Origin: Pseudomonadales bacterium
GTDB taxonomy: Bacteria > Pseudomonadota > Gammaproteobacteria > Pseudomonadales > Pseudohongiellaceae
Direction: 5' to 3'
Length of the DNA: 64,000 nucleotides
NCBI GenBank assembly: GCA_012103535.1
Contig: WLWQ01000004.1
Location: 124,001-188,000 of the forward strand
Positions within the stretch are counted from its first letter, which is position 1. Each line of letters opens with the position of its first letter. Of this stretch, positions 43,822 to 52,908 are shown one piece after another. The translations under genes and the position numbers were made by a program. The notes beneath the pieces were generated by a model, which saw nothing but the letters and a program-made list of their open reading frames with translations, had not been told where the DNA came from and did no database searches.

Positions 43822-44940
43822 ATGTTATCCAAGAAAGTGATTCTGGCTGCAGTTTTGCCAGCCCTGGCTTCCGGGATAGTTTCAGCGCAATCTGGAAACG
43901 CAATTTCGGGAACAGGAATATCTAATCCGAATCCAATCGTGACCCAGAACTGGGGAGACCTCCCAGCTGGTCGAGAATGGGGTTCAACTGCCGGTGTGGA
44001 TATCGACCCTAACGATGGTCATGTCTGGGCCTATGAGCGCTGCGGAGCAAGTAGTTTTGGTGGCGGAGCTCCTATCAATTGTGACACCAACCCGGTAGAT
44101 CCTATTTTTAAATTCGATCGCGATACAGGGGAGGTACTGGCGAATTTTGGCGGTGGCTTAATGCAAACCCCTCACGGTATCCATGCTGATAGTGATGGCA
44201 ATGTGTGGGTGACAGACTTCGCTGCTAATGCCGATGGTACAAAGGGTCATCAGGTTCATAAGTTTAGCTCTAGTGGTCAATTACTAATGAGTCTTGGAAC
44301 CCCCGGCCAAGCTGGAACCGATTCTGCGCATTTCAATCAACCCAACGACGTTATTGTAGGCCCCGATGGCAGTATCTATGTTTCCGATGGTCACAATGGT
44401 CAGGGCATGACCAGTACTGCGGCCATGGAAGAAGGGCGAGCTAGCGGAAATACCGCGCGAATCATGAAGTTTGCGCCCGACGGCACATTCATCAAGCAAT
44501 GGGGGGAGATCGGAGTACGCCACGGCGAATTTAGAACTCCACACGCTATGGAATTCGATTCCAAAGGGCGTCTCTGGGTTGCAGACCGGGGTAACCATCG
44601 TCTAGAACTATTCGATCAAGACGGAAATTATCTCGAGTCTCGTTATGCCTACGGGCGAATTAGCGGGATCTTTATTACCGATAATGATCTGGTTTACGCC
44701 ATCGATTCAGAATCCAGCCCTACTAACCACGTAGGTTGGCGTAATGGCATTCGCATCGGGCATATCGATGAAGACAGAATTACCGGTTTCATACCGCCAT
44801 TTGAAAGGCCGGATCGCGTCTATCAAGGTACCGCGGGTGAAGGCGTTGCAGTAGATGCAGGCGGTAATGTCTATGCGGCAGAAGGTCCTAACTCCCTGAG
44901 TTGGGCTGGTGGTGCATTTACTAAATATTCTGTTCGTTAA
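43822..44940 (+). CDS. secreted NHL-repeat protein, peptidyl-alpha-hydroxyglycine amidating-lyase type
   Basis: About 372 residues. ATG 43822 has GAGGAG (43811-43816) 5 bases upstream; the GTG at 43816 lies within that site and is not the start. Sec signal ends at 'VSAQS'. Six NHL blades: 'GVDIDPNDGHVWAYERC', 'GIHADSDGNVWVTDF', 'DVIVGPDGSIYVSDG', 'AMEFDSKGRLWVADRGNHR' and a final 'GVAVDAGGNVYAAEG'. Bacterial relatives are annotated as amidating lyases, but many just bind ligands; a catalytic Zn site is not obvious. Strong terminator follows. Confidence 0.85.
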   Translation: MLSKKVILAAVLPALASGIVSAQSGNAISGTGISNPNPIVTQNWGDLPAGREWGSTAGVDIDPNDGHVWAYERCGASSFGGGAPINCDTNPVDPIFKFDRDTGEVLANFGGGLMQTPHGIHADSDGNVWVTDFAANADGTKGHQVHKFSSSGQLLMSLGTPGQAGTDSAHFNQPNDVIVGPDGSIYVSDGHNGQGMTSTAAMEEGRASGNTARIMKFAPDGTFIKQWGEIGVRHGEFRTPHAMEFDSKGRLWVADRGNHRLELFDQDGNYLESRYAYGRISGIFITDNDLVYAIDSESSPTNHVGWRNGIRIGHIDEDRITGFIPPFERPDRVYQGTAGEGVAVDAGGNVYAAEGPNSLSWAGGAFTKYSVR

Positions 44941-44959
44941 AAGTTAGTAGATAGTCGAA

Positions 44960-45001
44960 ATGAAGTAGCGCTACTTGGTAGTACTACTTCATTTTTTTTT
45001 G
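44960..45001 (+). terminator. rho-independent terminator after the NHL gene
   Basis: ATGAAGTAG (44960-44968) pairs with CTACTTCAT (44984-44992); inner bases can extend the stem; a run of nine or more T follows. Confidence 0.85.
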
Positions 45002-45031
45002 TCCATCGAAAATTATTGAGAACGATCAGCC

Positions 45032-45406
45032 ATGCAAAACGAATTGCAAATCGTAAACTGGGATGAAGTTGAGTTGGAAACTGTTAATGACAATATGCGA
45101 CGGCGCATAGTCACCGGAGAGAAAATGACGGTTGCCAGAATATACTTCGATGATGGATTTGTTGTACCCATGCACGAACATCACAACGAGCAAATCACCC
45201 AGGTTGTAAAAGGACAAATGCGATTTGTTTTTGCAGGAGCTGATCCGAAAGAGATGCTATTGAATCCTGGAGATGTTGTGGTTATCCCGGCCCATGTGCC
45301 TCACCAGGCAACTTGTATAGGAGAGGTGGAAGAAATCGACATGTGGGCGCCGCGTCGTGACGATTGGTTGGACGGCACCGATGACTATCTAAGAAAGGAT
45401 TCTTAG
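45032..45406 (+). CDS. cupin-domain protein
   Basis: 124 residues, cytoplasmic. A single cupin: 'VPMHEHHNEQITQVVKGQMRF' (G-x5-HxH-x-x-E-type motif 1) and 'LNPGDVVVIPAHVPHQA' (motif 2 with the last metal His). It would bind a divalent metal and act as a small dioxygenase, isomerase or sensor; no substrate can be named. Its last 4 bases overlap the 3' end of the convergent CmcJ-like gene. Confidence 0.85.
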   Translation: MQNELQIVNWDEVELETVNDNMRRRIVTGEKMTVARIYFDDGFVVPMHEHHNEQITQVVKGQMRFVFAGADPKEMLLNPGDVVVIPAHVPHQATCIGEVEEIDMWAPRRDDWLDGTDDYLRKDS

Positions 45407-46218
45407 AAAAACACCAACATCCTTGATTCCATGCTTTCTCTTGCTTCTGCATCTTCCGCTGCAAGAGGGTTTTCGAATGCAGTATGTACAGATCTTGTTG
45501 CTCTACCGTCGCTCGCTGAATCAAAGGTCTTAATCAGCAGTACTTCGCCCTTGTTCATTTCCGGATAGTAGTACCATCTATGCCCGGGATTGTTGCTTAC
45601 TAATTCCAGTTCGCCGATTCTATCTTTCGCTCTCCGCTCACTAGCAAACACATTTTCTTCTGTAACTGATTGCGCATCGCAACAAGTTAAAGGTGAATTA
45701 ATCGCAGGACCTGCGATAGTGCGCCAGACATTGACAATGATGAATCGACTATTAAGTTTATTTTCGGCTTCTTTCTTATCTAGCAAATCTCTAACTCTCT
45801 TGTGAGCCGAAGCATGAGTGTAATCATTGTGCACAATGGCAGCTGCCTCTCTTATATTGTGAGCTGCTCTGACTTCGGCTGAGTCTGATCTAAGCGTGTG
45901 ATCGAAAACGTATAGGGAATTGCCGCCAACTAGCGGTAGTACTAATTCTGCAAGTTCTGCTTCGTATTCAGATTTTTGATTCTCAATAGCGTAAAAATCC
46001 GAGAGATTGCTTTTGTGGCTGTGTAACTCGAATCCTTCTTTATCCAAACTGGCTGCTGGATTCAAACAACGCGCATCGTGTATCGCAACTTCAACGTCTT
46101 CAAATTCAGCATTAATGCTCAGCTGTGCTTCGGCCCCTCCCTGAGAGGCAAAGTAGACAGGTTTTTCCTCGCCTGGAATCAGGTAGCGCACTTTGGCATG
46201 AGTTGATAAGTCGTGCAT
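45403..46218 (-). CDS. CmcJ/NvfI-family oxidoreductase-like protein
   Basis: 271 residues. Motifs 'AAIVHNDYTHASAHKRV', 'IVNVWRTIAGPAINSPLTCCDA', 'WYYYPEMNKGEVLLIKTFDSASDGRA' and 'HTAFENP' define the CmcJ/NvfI/AsaB-like family, which includes fungal hydroxylases and desaturases and the beta-lactam gene cmcJ. The His-x-Asp of 'HNDYT' and the later His ('HTAFE') form the likely iron site. It would hydroxylate or desaturate a small molecule, target unknown. No biosynthetic cluster is beside it. 283 bp of spacer without clear signals separate it from the next gene. Confidence 0.85.
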   Translation of the reverse strand: MHDLSTHAKVRYLIPGEEKPVYFASQGGAEAQLSINAEFEDVEVAIHDARCLNPAASLDKEGFELHSHKSNLSDFYAIENQKSEYEAELAELVLPLVGGNSLYVFDHTLRSDSAEVRAAHNIREAAAIVHNDYTHASAHKRVRDLLDKKEAENKLNSRFIIVNVWRTIAGPAINSPLTCCDAQSVTEENVFASERRAKDRIGELELVSNNPGHRWYYYPEMNKGEVLLIKTFDSASDGRATRSVHTAFENPLAAEDAEARESMESRMLVFF

Positions 46219-46501
46219 GAACGAACTCGTGGATTAAATCAGGCTTCGGAGTCTACTGCGTCTTCGATCGAAGTTGTTAGTCCTATCTAAGCGGCTCTTG
46301 TTTCCGGCATGGATATTACCAGTCACGGTTTGTAATAAATGCTTGAAATACCTCTAGAATCGCTTGACTGGTAAGGGGATTCGCTAATACTCTTTTTGTA
46401 GTTAGTTTTTTTTAGACCGTAGTCAAACATTAAGCAATTCTCGGCACTGTTCGAATGCTGTACTTAGCGCAGAGAGTCGATTGTTAGCAGGAGGTTGCCA
46501 A

Positions 46502-47783
46502 ATGACAATAATGAAAAAAGCAGCGGTTTTATTTAGGAGTTGTACTCGCTCCTACGGCGATTGCCCAACAATCAGCCGATCCTACCTTTGCCGATCATGT
46601 AGCACCGATCATTTACGAAAACTGTGTTGAATGTCATCGTCCCGGTTCGATTGCACCGATGACTTTGATCGACTATGAAACGGTTCGTGCCTGGGCTCCA
46701 GTGATAAAGGACCGAGTAGAGAATCGTAAGATGCCTCCGTACTTTATCGATAAGACGGTAGGGGTGCAGTCTTTTGAAGATGATCGCTCTCTTACGAACG
46801 AAGAAATCGCTACGATTGCTGCCTGGGTAGATGCTGGATCACCACAAGGTGATATGAGCAATATGCCTGCGGTTCCTGAATTTGAAGACAGCGTCGCATG
46901 GACGCTGGAAGATGAGATGGGGCGGCCACCTGATCTAATTATTCCGATTCCAGAACCTTTTACGGTTCCAGCGGATGGCCCGAATTGGTGGATGACTTTT
47001 TACAGTGACACCGGTTTGACTGAAGACCGTTGGATTAAAGCGTTCGAAACCAAGCCCTCTGCAGAAGGCTTTCCTGTGGTGCATCACGCGGTTACTTCAA
47101 TGGAGTTCCCCGAAGGTGGTGGCGGCTTTCTAAGCGAATATGCCTTAGGCAAGACAGCTGATATTAACCCTCCTGGCACTGGCCAGCTGATCAAGGCAGG
47201 TACACGCTTAAATTGGAATGTTCACTATGCGTCTAGTCCAGACGGTCTCGATCGAACCGACCGCACCCGTCTCGGTTTATGGTTTCTACCTGAAGGTGAA
47301 GAGCCGGAACATGAGTTAGTGCGATCTCACATGGCAGACAATGAAGACTTGGATTTGCCTGGTGGAGAAGCAGCAATTCGCACTGATGGATATGAATTCC
47401 TTGACAAGAACATTCGAATTACAACTTTTCAGCCGCATTTGCACAATCTAGGAACTCGGCAATGCATTGAGGTAATTTATCAGGACAATCGCCGTCAAAC
47501 ACTGAGTTGCGCCGATTGGGATTTCGGTTGGCACATTGCCTACAACTACGCTGACGATGTACAACCACTTATTCCTAAAGGCTCAATGCTGCACGTTACG
47601 AGCTGGTACAACAATTCGCAAAGTAATCCCTGGGCCGGCGATTCAAGAAACTGGGTCGGATTCGGACAGAGGTCTACCGACGATATGTCTTTCTCCTGGA
47701 TCAGCTACTACGAGCTCACCGATGAAGAATATGAGGCCGCTGTGACGGAAAGACTCGGCCAAACTAATCCAGGGAGTGATTAA
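46502..47783 (+). pseudogene. haem/copper (PHM-like) monooxygenase gene, frameshifted in its signal peptide
   Basis: ATG 46502 has a perfect AGGAGG site 7 bases upstream and begins a signal peptide ('MKKAAVLF'). At 46531-46536 the frame shifts: the other frame continues with 'LGVVLAPTAIAQ', a signal-peptide end, then haem motif CVECH and the whole protein to 47783. The mature part carries 'VVHHAV', 'WNVHYAS' and 'QPHLHNLG', the His motifs of copper type II monooxygenases (PHM-like), fused to a monohaem domain. A one-base gain or two-base loss breaks the gene unless it is a sequencing error or slippage at T-TTA-TTT. Confidence 0.75.
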
Positions 47784-47817
47784 GAACAAAAAAATAAGCT
47801 ATAGGAGTCGTCGGACG

Positions 47818-48798
47818 ATGTTAGTTCGGAAACCGAAATCTAAATTTCAAGTTCTCGGCAGCGCTATTCTGGCGCTGCTTATTCTGTTTAGCTCGCCACT
47901 AATTTCAGCGCAAACTTTGCATAGATTTGGTCAAAGTATTCAGCCGATTTATGAAGGATTTGAACGCAATGAAGATGGCAGTTTCACCATGTGGTTCGGT
48001 TATTTAAATCGTAACTACGATGAAACTCCTGTCATAACAGTTGGTGATAAAAACGCATTCTATGCAGCGGACGGAGTCAATACCGCTGGGCCAGTGGATG
48101 AAAATCTAATTTTGAATTCTCCGGGCCCAATGGATAGAGGCCAACCTACTTATTTTTATCCACGACGCCAGCAATTTGTTTTCGAAGTCGTTCTGCCAGC
48201 AGATTTCGTTGGCAACGAATTAATCTGGTCGATTACTCATAACGGTGAAACCAGAACCGCAGTTGGGACACTAGAAAGGGAAAATATCTGGGCCGTTGAT
48301 GAAGGTGTCTGGAGCGCAAATAGAGGTCGCGGTACGGGCGGTCGAACCGAAGTGGAATATGCAAACGCACCTCCTAGTCTGCGACTGGTTGGAATCGAAA
48401 GCACTGTTTCAACTCGAGTTGGTCAAGCTTTAAACCTACGCGCGTTCGCCGCCGATGATGGCGTTCCCGGTCCCTATGAAAGAAATAGACGAGAGCGTAT
48501 GGATCAGCTGCCAAATTTACTGCCTGAAGTCGGTGGAGGAATCGGTAGAAATTCGCCGAAAGAGCAGGGGGTCGTGAACTATGTAGCCGCAGACGAAACA
48601 GGCCTAGCCATAACCTGGATTAAATATCGAGGCCCTGGCGAGGTGTTCTTCGAAAATGCGATCGCTCATCTCGATCCATCTGGAGAAGATTCTGTTGCTA
48701 CGGTAACTTTTAGTCAGAATGGAACTTATGTGTTAAGAGCTTATGCAGATGATTCTACCTATACGACATATTCTGAAGTGACAGTGGAAGTTCGGTGA
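47818..48798 (+). CDS. unknown secreted protein paired with the PHM-like gene
   Basis: About 326 residues from ATG 47818, which has AGGAG 10 bases upstream; the GTG at 47776 has none and overlaps the previous gene. Sec signal ends at 'LISAQ'. The mature protein appears beta-rich ('YEGFERNEDGSFTMWFGYLNRNYDE', 'FPRRQQFVFEVVLPADF' landmarks) with no recognised domain and no Cys. Its C-terminal 60 residues resemble an immunoglobulin-like or PKD fold ('SVATVTFSQNGTYVLRAYADD'). Same direction as the monooxygenase-like gene 34 bp upstream; a dedicated partner is likely. Confidence 0.75.
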   Translation: MLVRKPKSKFQVLGSAILALLILFSSPLISAQTLHRFGQSIQPIYEGFERNEDGSFTMWFGYLNRNYDETPVITVGDKNAFYAADGVNTAGPVDENLILNSPGPMDRGQPTYFYPRRQQFVFEVVLPADFVGNELIWSITHNGETRTAVGTLERENIWAVDEGVWSANRGRGTGGRTEVEYANAPPSLRLVGIESTVSTRVGQALNLRAFAADDGVPGPYERNRRERMDQLPNLLPEVGGGIGRNSPKEQGVVNYVAADETGLAITWIKYRGPGEVFFENAIAHLDPSGEDSVATVTFSQNGTYVLRAYADDSTYTTYSEVTVEVR

Positions 48799-48830
48799 AC
48801 AATAGCAGTTCGTAGTATATTTTTATTAGC

Positions 48831-48863
48831 AAAAAGGCTTCGATTATCTATCGAAGCCTTTTT
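48831..48863. terminator. bidirectional rho-independent terminator
   Basis: AAAAAGGCTTCGAT (48831-48844), loop TATCT, ATCGAAGCCTTTTT (48850-48863). A perfect 14-bp stem with U runs in both directions, serving the gene ending at 48798 and the convergent arginase-family gene. Confidence 0.9.
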
Positions 48864-48873
48864 TAGCTTTACA

Positions 48874-50088
48874 CTAGGGGTCAGGTATCTCATCTTCTAC
48901 CGTCAACGGATTCAAATATCCACCATCAGTGATCCCAGTTTTACGCATCGCAATTCCGGTTAAACATTCTTGCACGGCACGATTGGCATTCATCACTGTT
49001 GTGTAGCCTGGATCTACTAGTGGATTCAATTCAACTAATTCGAATCCCACCATATTGTTTTCGGTACACAAGGCGCGAATTAGTGGAAACAATTCTCTAG
49101 TAGTGAGACCGCCAGGTTCGGGTGTGCCAGTACCGGAGGCGTAAGCCGGATCGAGTACATCGATATCGAGTGATATGTATAAATGCTCTGGGCCGTCATT
49201 GGCTTCTGCTATTACTTTCTCCATTACCATATCCCAGCCATCCCGTTCAATTTCTGCCATGGTGTGATAACGGAAATTATGTTCCCGCATCCATTCGAAA
49301 CCGTCTTCGCCTGGCCAATATCCACGCAATCCCACCTGAATATAGTTTTGTCCTAAAACATGACCTTCCTCTATGAGTCGCGCGATCGGTTGAGCATGAG
49401 AAATTAAGTGACCACTGTATCCTTCTGTTGCCGCATCGTAGTGAGCATCAAAATGAATTACGCCGACGTTTTCCTTTCCGTAGATGTCAGCAACACCTGC
49501 CACGTCCGGATACTCCAGTGAATGATCGCCACCCACGATCAACGGTATGGCGCCAGTCGATGCAATTTCTCGAACGAGTTCCCGTACCGGTAACATGCTG
49601 CGTTCAACACTAAAGCGATCGATAGGTGAATTACCGTAATCGACTACCTTGAGCTCACGCTTCCAGGATACGCCAGTATGCATATGTGGCAGTCCACCAC
49701 CGCCGCCAACACCGAGACTTTCCCTCAAAGAGCCAGGACCATATGCGGCGCCGCGCATGCCCACGCCCATGTCGATGGGTGCGCCAAGGATCGCCACATC
49801 GACTTCACCGGCAGTTAGATCTTCCGCATTTATAGCTATAGGCAGGCCGAAAAAAGTGAGTACGCCGGCATTACGCAGTCGCCCAGGATAGAACGGGCCG
49901 GGTTCGCGGTCAGGGTCATTTTCCGGGTCTCGCAATTGATTCCATGGATCGAAGCTGGGATCACTGGTATTGAGTGGGATTAATCCATCTTCCCGGTCGA
50001 ATACGCTGGGCGTAAAGTCTTGTCCTACGACTATCCAGATTGGAATTAGAGCGCATAGCAGAACGATAAAATTTCTAAAGTTAGTCAT
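48874..50088 (-). CDS. secreted arginase/agmatinase-superfamily protein
   Basis: About 404 residues from ATG 50088 with GAGAG 7 bases upstream. An N-terminal hydrophobic segment ('FIVLLCALIPIWIVVGQ') is a Sec signal, which is unusual since most ureohydrolases are cytoplasmic. All Mn ligands are visible: 'GGDHSLEY', 'FDAHYDAA' and 'SLDIDVLDPAYASGT'. It would remove urea or release an amidine group from an arginine, agmatine or guanidino compound in the periplasm. The guanidine-binding loop ('GHLISHAQPIARLIEEG') fits the agmatinase/guanidinobutyrase branch. Confidence 0.88.
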   Translation of the reverse strand: MTNFRNFIVLLCALIPIWIVVGQDFTPSVFDREDGLIPLNTSDPSFDPWNQLRDPENDPDREPGPFYPGRLRNAGVLTFFGLPIAINAEDLTAGEVDVAILGAPIDMGVGMRGAAYGPGSLRESLGVGGGGGLPHMHTGVSWKRELKVVDYGNSPIDRFSVERSMLPVRELVREIASTGAIPLIVGGDHSLEYPDVAGVADIYGKENVGVIHFDAHYDAATEGYSGHLISHAQPIARLIEEGHVLGQNYIQVGLRGYWPGEDGFEWMREHNFRYHTMAEIERDGWDMVMEKVIAEANDGPEHLYISLDIDVLDPAYASGTGTPEPGGLTTRELFPLIRALCTENNMVGFELVELNPLVDPGYTTVMNANRAVQECLTGIAMRKTGITDGGYLNPLTVEDEIPDP

Positions 50089-50344
50089 CTGGTCTCTCAA
50101 CAGGTGGGCGTGGAATTAAGATTTGCGAAACCAGTGTATTACGGGCATCTGGACTGGTCCAGCTCAGTATTTTATGCACAATGAACCTAGTTAAATTGAA
50201 GGATATTCTGTTTTGATCGCGTTTCATCCTAGTTACAGCGTCAATTATCCGAGTATGGTAGTTTGCGCTCCACAATTTGACATCAGAAGGTACAATGCAG
50301 AGTTCTGGTAATAGGGGTAGGGAAACCGTCACGGAGAATTATTT

Positions 50345-52846
50345 ATGAAATCTATGTATACAAAAATTGCGTCTTGTTCGCTAATCATACTGGCAGCACT
50401 AGTTGCTTCCCAAAGTTTTGCACAAGTGCCCATTATTCAACCCGGGGCTCCAGGCCAGCCCGGACGTATTATTACGGCCGAGCAAGCATCCGATCTGGCG
50501 AGTATTCAATATTCGGCGGGAGACGTCATGTTCCTGCAAGGCATGATCTCGCATCATGCTCAAGCAATGGAAATGTCAGCTTTGGTTGAATCACGTTCCA
50601 ATAGAGAGGCAATGGATTTATTGGCGCAACGCATTTCGCTTTCGCAAGAAGATGAAATATCCATGATGCAAGATTGGTTGCGTGATCATGACCTCGAGGC
50701 ACCAGGGATGGATGCTCATCATTCTGATGATTTCAACTTAATGCCAGGCATGCTAAGCGAAGACGATATGGCGCAGCTCGAGGCAGCAGACGGAGATGAA
50801 TTCGACCGCCTGTTTCTGGAATTTATGATCGAACATCACGAAGGCGCATTGGAAATGGTAGAGAATCTATTGGATCAAAGGGGCGCTGCTCAGGATCCGG
50901 TGCTTTATGCCTTTACTTCCGATGTGACTTCCGATCAAAGTTCTGAAATCGATAGAATGGACCTGATGCTGGCGGGATTCTCTCCCGATCCTCGAGTCAA
51001 TCTGGAGCCTGGATTCCGTGACGCCGGTGAAGCAGCATTAAACTTGCAATTAGTAGCCTCCTTACCCAAGCCTGATGGATTTTTCGATCCAGAAAATCCT
51101 TCTGGTTTACCTAATCGCCCAGAACCCGAAGAAACACTAGAGCCTGATACAGATGGAGCGGACGCAGAGGAAGAAGAGGTTGCCAACGAAGAATCTGCCA
51201 GTGCTCTGGCAGAAACACCTGCGGATGAAGAAGAGGAAGAAGACGAGAATGCCGATCCACGTCCTTCCCTTTTAAGCTTCTCCAATACAGATTTACTCTT
51301 CAGTGGCGATTATCTGGTCGCTGGCAACTATCATGGTTTCAATACCTATGACATTCGCAATCCTCGCTCGCCGCAATTACTGAGCTCAGTAGTTTGTCCA
51401 GGTGGTCAGGGAGATGTCTCCTTAGTGGGTAACCTGCTCATTATGTCTGTGCAGGAAACTCGCGGCCGACTCGATTGTGGTTTACAGGGTGTACCAGAAC
51501 CAAACAGCCAGGAACGAATTCGTGGCATTCGAATTTTCGACGTAAGTGATTTCAGCATGCCACTGCAAGTCGGAGCAGTACAAACCTGTCGCGGTTCACA
51601 CACCCATACCGTCGTAAGCCAGCCTGATAACGACAATATGGCTTATGTCTACGTTTCAGGAACATCAGGCGTGCGCGATGATGATGAGCTAGCGGGTTGC
51701 TCAGATGATTCGCCATTTGAAAATCCTGAATCCGCATTGTTTCGTATCGAAGTCATCGAAATTCCAATGGATCGTCCACAAGATGCGCGTATCGTAAATC
51801 GACCATTCATATTTTCCGATCCTGATAGCGGTATATTGGCAGGACTCTGGGAAGGTGGCGATCATGGCGATGACACGCAAGACACCCGTGAGACGAATCA
51901 GTGTCACGACATAACCACTTTTCCTGAAGTCGGATTAGCCGCTGGTGCTTGTTCAGGCAACGGCATCTTGCTGGATATTTCTGATCCTGCGAATCCGGAA
52001 CGAATCGATCAAGTAATCGATCCTGGATTTGCCTACTGGCATTCGGCCACATTCAATAACGACGGTACCAAGGTAATTTTTACTGATGAGTGGGGCGGCG
52101 GTGGCCGGCCTCGTTGTCGCGCGTCTGATCCAATAACTTGGGGCGCCGATGCTTTTTACGACATTGTCGATGGGCAATTGGAATTCAGATCTCATTACAA
52201 ATTGTCTGCACCGCAGACTGACACTGAGAATTGTGTCGCACACAACGGCTCACTCATTCCAGTGCCCGGGCGAGACATTTTTGTACAGGCTTGGTATCAG
52301 GGTGGAGTCTCAGTGATTGATTTTACCGATTCGACTAATCCTGTTGAGATTGCCTACTTCGATCGTGGACCACTCGATGAAGAAGAGCTGATTACCGCTG
52401 GCTATTGGTCTACTTATTGGTACGGTGGCCATATTTATGGCACAGAAATAGCGCGCGGGCTCGATGTGTTTGCCCTTGAGCCCAGCGATTTTATTACTGC
52501 AAACGAAATCGCAGCTGCATCTTTAAAGGATGAAAACCTTACGGTAAACGCTCAAACACAGGAGCGGGTAGACTGGCCTGATGTGCCCGTTGTTGCTAGA
52601 GCCTATATCGATCAATTGCTGCGTAGTAATGTGATGGCAGATAGATACTATCTGCAGTTGAACGCAGCCTTGGAGCAAGCAGAAGGAATTCTTTCTAGTA
52701 ATTCCAACAACCGAGGTCTCGCAGACGAGCTGGTTGAGTTGGCCGAGTCAATGGAAGATGAAGGTAATGACAGGAACGGTCGAAGCCGTGCCAGGTATCT
52801 TTCATTAGCATCGACTCTTGAAGGAATCGCCAGTCAGATTCGATGA
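50345..52846 (+). CDS. DUF305 - acidic linker - LVIVD-type propeller fusion
   Basis: 833 residues, Sec signal ending at 'SFAQ'. Residues 55-225 are two DUF305 units with 'SHHAQAMEM' and 'EHHEGALEM', motifs of copper-resistance-type helical proteins. Then an acidic Glu/Asp linker (about 255-300), then a propeller of LVIVD type ('YDIRNPRSPQLLS', 'FDVSDFSMPLQVG', 'LDISDPANPERI', 'IDFTDSTNPVEIA' repeats) with several Cys. The last 90 residues are helical. DUF305 domains bind metals; the repeats may form an outer-surface scaffold. GGAG ribosome site. Single-gene unit with a strong terminator. Confidence 0.82.
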   Translation: MKSMYTKIASCSLIILAALVASQSFAQVPIIQPGAPGQPGRIITAEQASDLASIQYSAGDVMFLQGMISHHAQAMEMSALVESRSNREAMDLLAQRISLSQEDEISMMQDWLRDHDLEAPGMDAHHSDDFNLMPGMLSEDDMAQLEAADGDEFDRLFLEFMIEHHEGALEMVENLLDQRGAAQDPVLYAFTSDVTSDQSSEIDRMDLMLAGFSPDPRVNLEPGFRDAGEAALNLQLVASLPKPDGFFDPENPSGLPNRPEPEETLEPDTDGADAEEEEVANEESASALAETPADEEEEEDENADPRPSLLSFSNTDLLFSGDYLVAGNYHGFNTYDIRNPRSPQLLSSVVCPGGQGDVSLVGNLLIMSVQETRGRLDCGLQGVPEPNSQERIRGIRIFDVSDFSMPLQVGAVQTCRGSHTHTVVSQPDNDNMAYVYVSGTSGVRDDDELAGCSDDSPFENPESALFRIEVIEIPMDRPQDARIVNRPFIFSDPDSGILAGLWEGGDHGDDTQDTRETNQCHDITTFPEVGLAAGACSGNGILLDISDPANPERIDQVIDPGFAYWHSATFNNDGTKVIFTDEWGGGGRPRCRASDPITWGADAFYDIVDGQLEFRSHYKLSAPQTDTENCVAHNGSLIPVPGRDIFVQAWYQGGVSVIDFTDSTNPVEIAYFDRGPLDEEELITAGYWSTYWYGGHIYGTEIARGLDVFALEPSDFITANEIAAASLKDENLTVNAQTQERVDWPDVPVVARAYIDQLLRSNVMADRYYLQLNAALEQAEGILSSNSNNRGLADELVELAESMEDEGNDRNGRSRARYLSLASTLEGIASQIR

Positions 52847-52861
52847 TTTAAATTGGTGAAT

Positions 52862-52893
52862 AAAAAAGGGTCGCATATGCGACCCTTTTTTTT
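52862..52893. terminator. palindromic terminator
   Basis: AAAAAAGGGTCGCAT (52862-52876) pairs with ATGCGACCCTTTTTT (52877-52891): a perfect palindrome with T and A runs, serving both convergent genes. Confidence 0.9.
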
Positions 52894-52908
52894 ATTTATA
52901 GCGATTTA

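Noticed and set aside
45403-45406. 4-bp overlap of convergent cupin and CmcJ-like genes as a sign of error
   Set aside because: Both reading frames and family ends are intact; short convergent overlaps are common.
51170-51250. GAA-rich tract in the DUF305 gene as a repeat element
   Set aside because: It encodes the acidic linker in frame.
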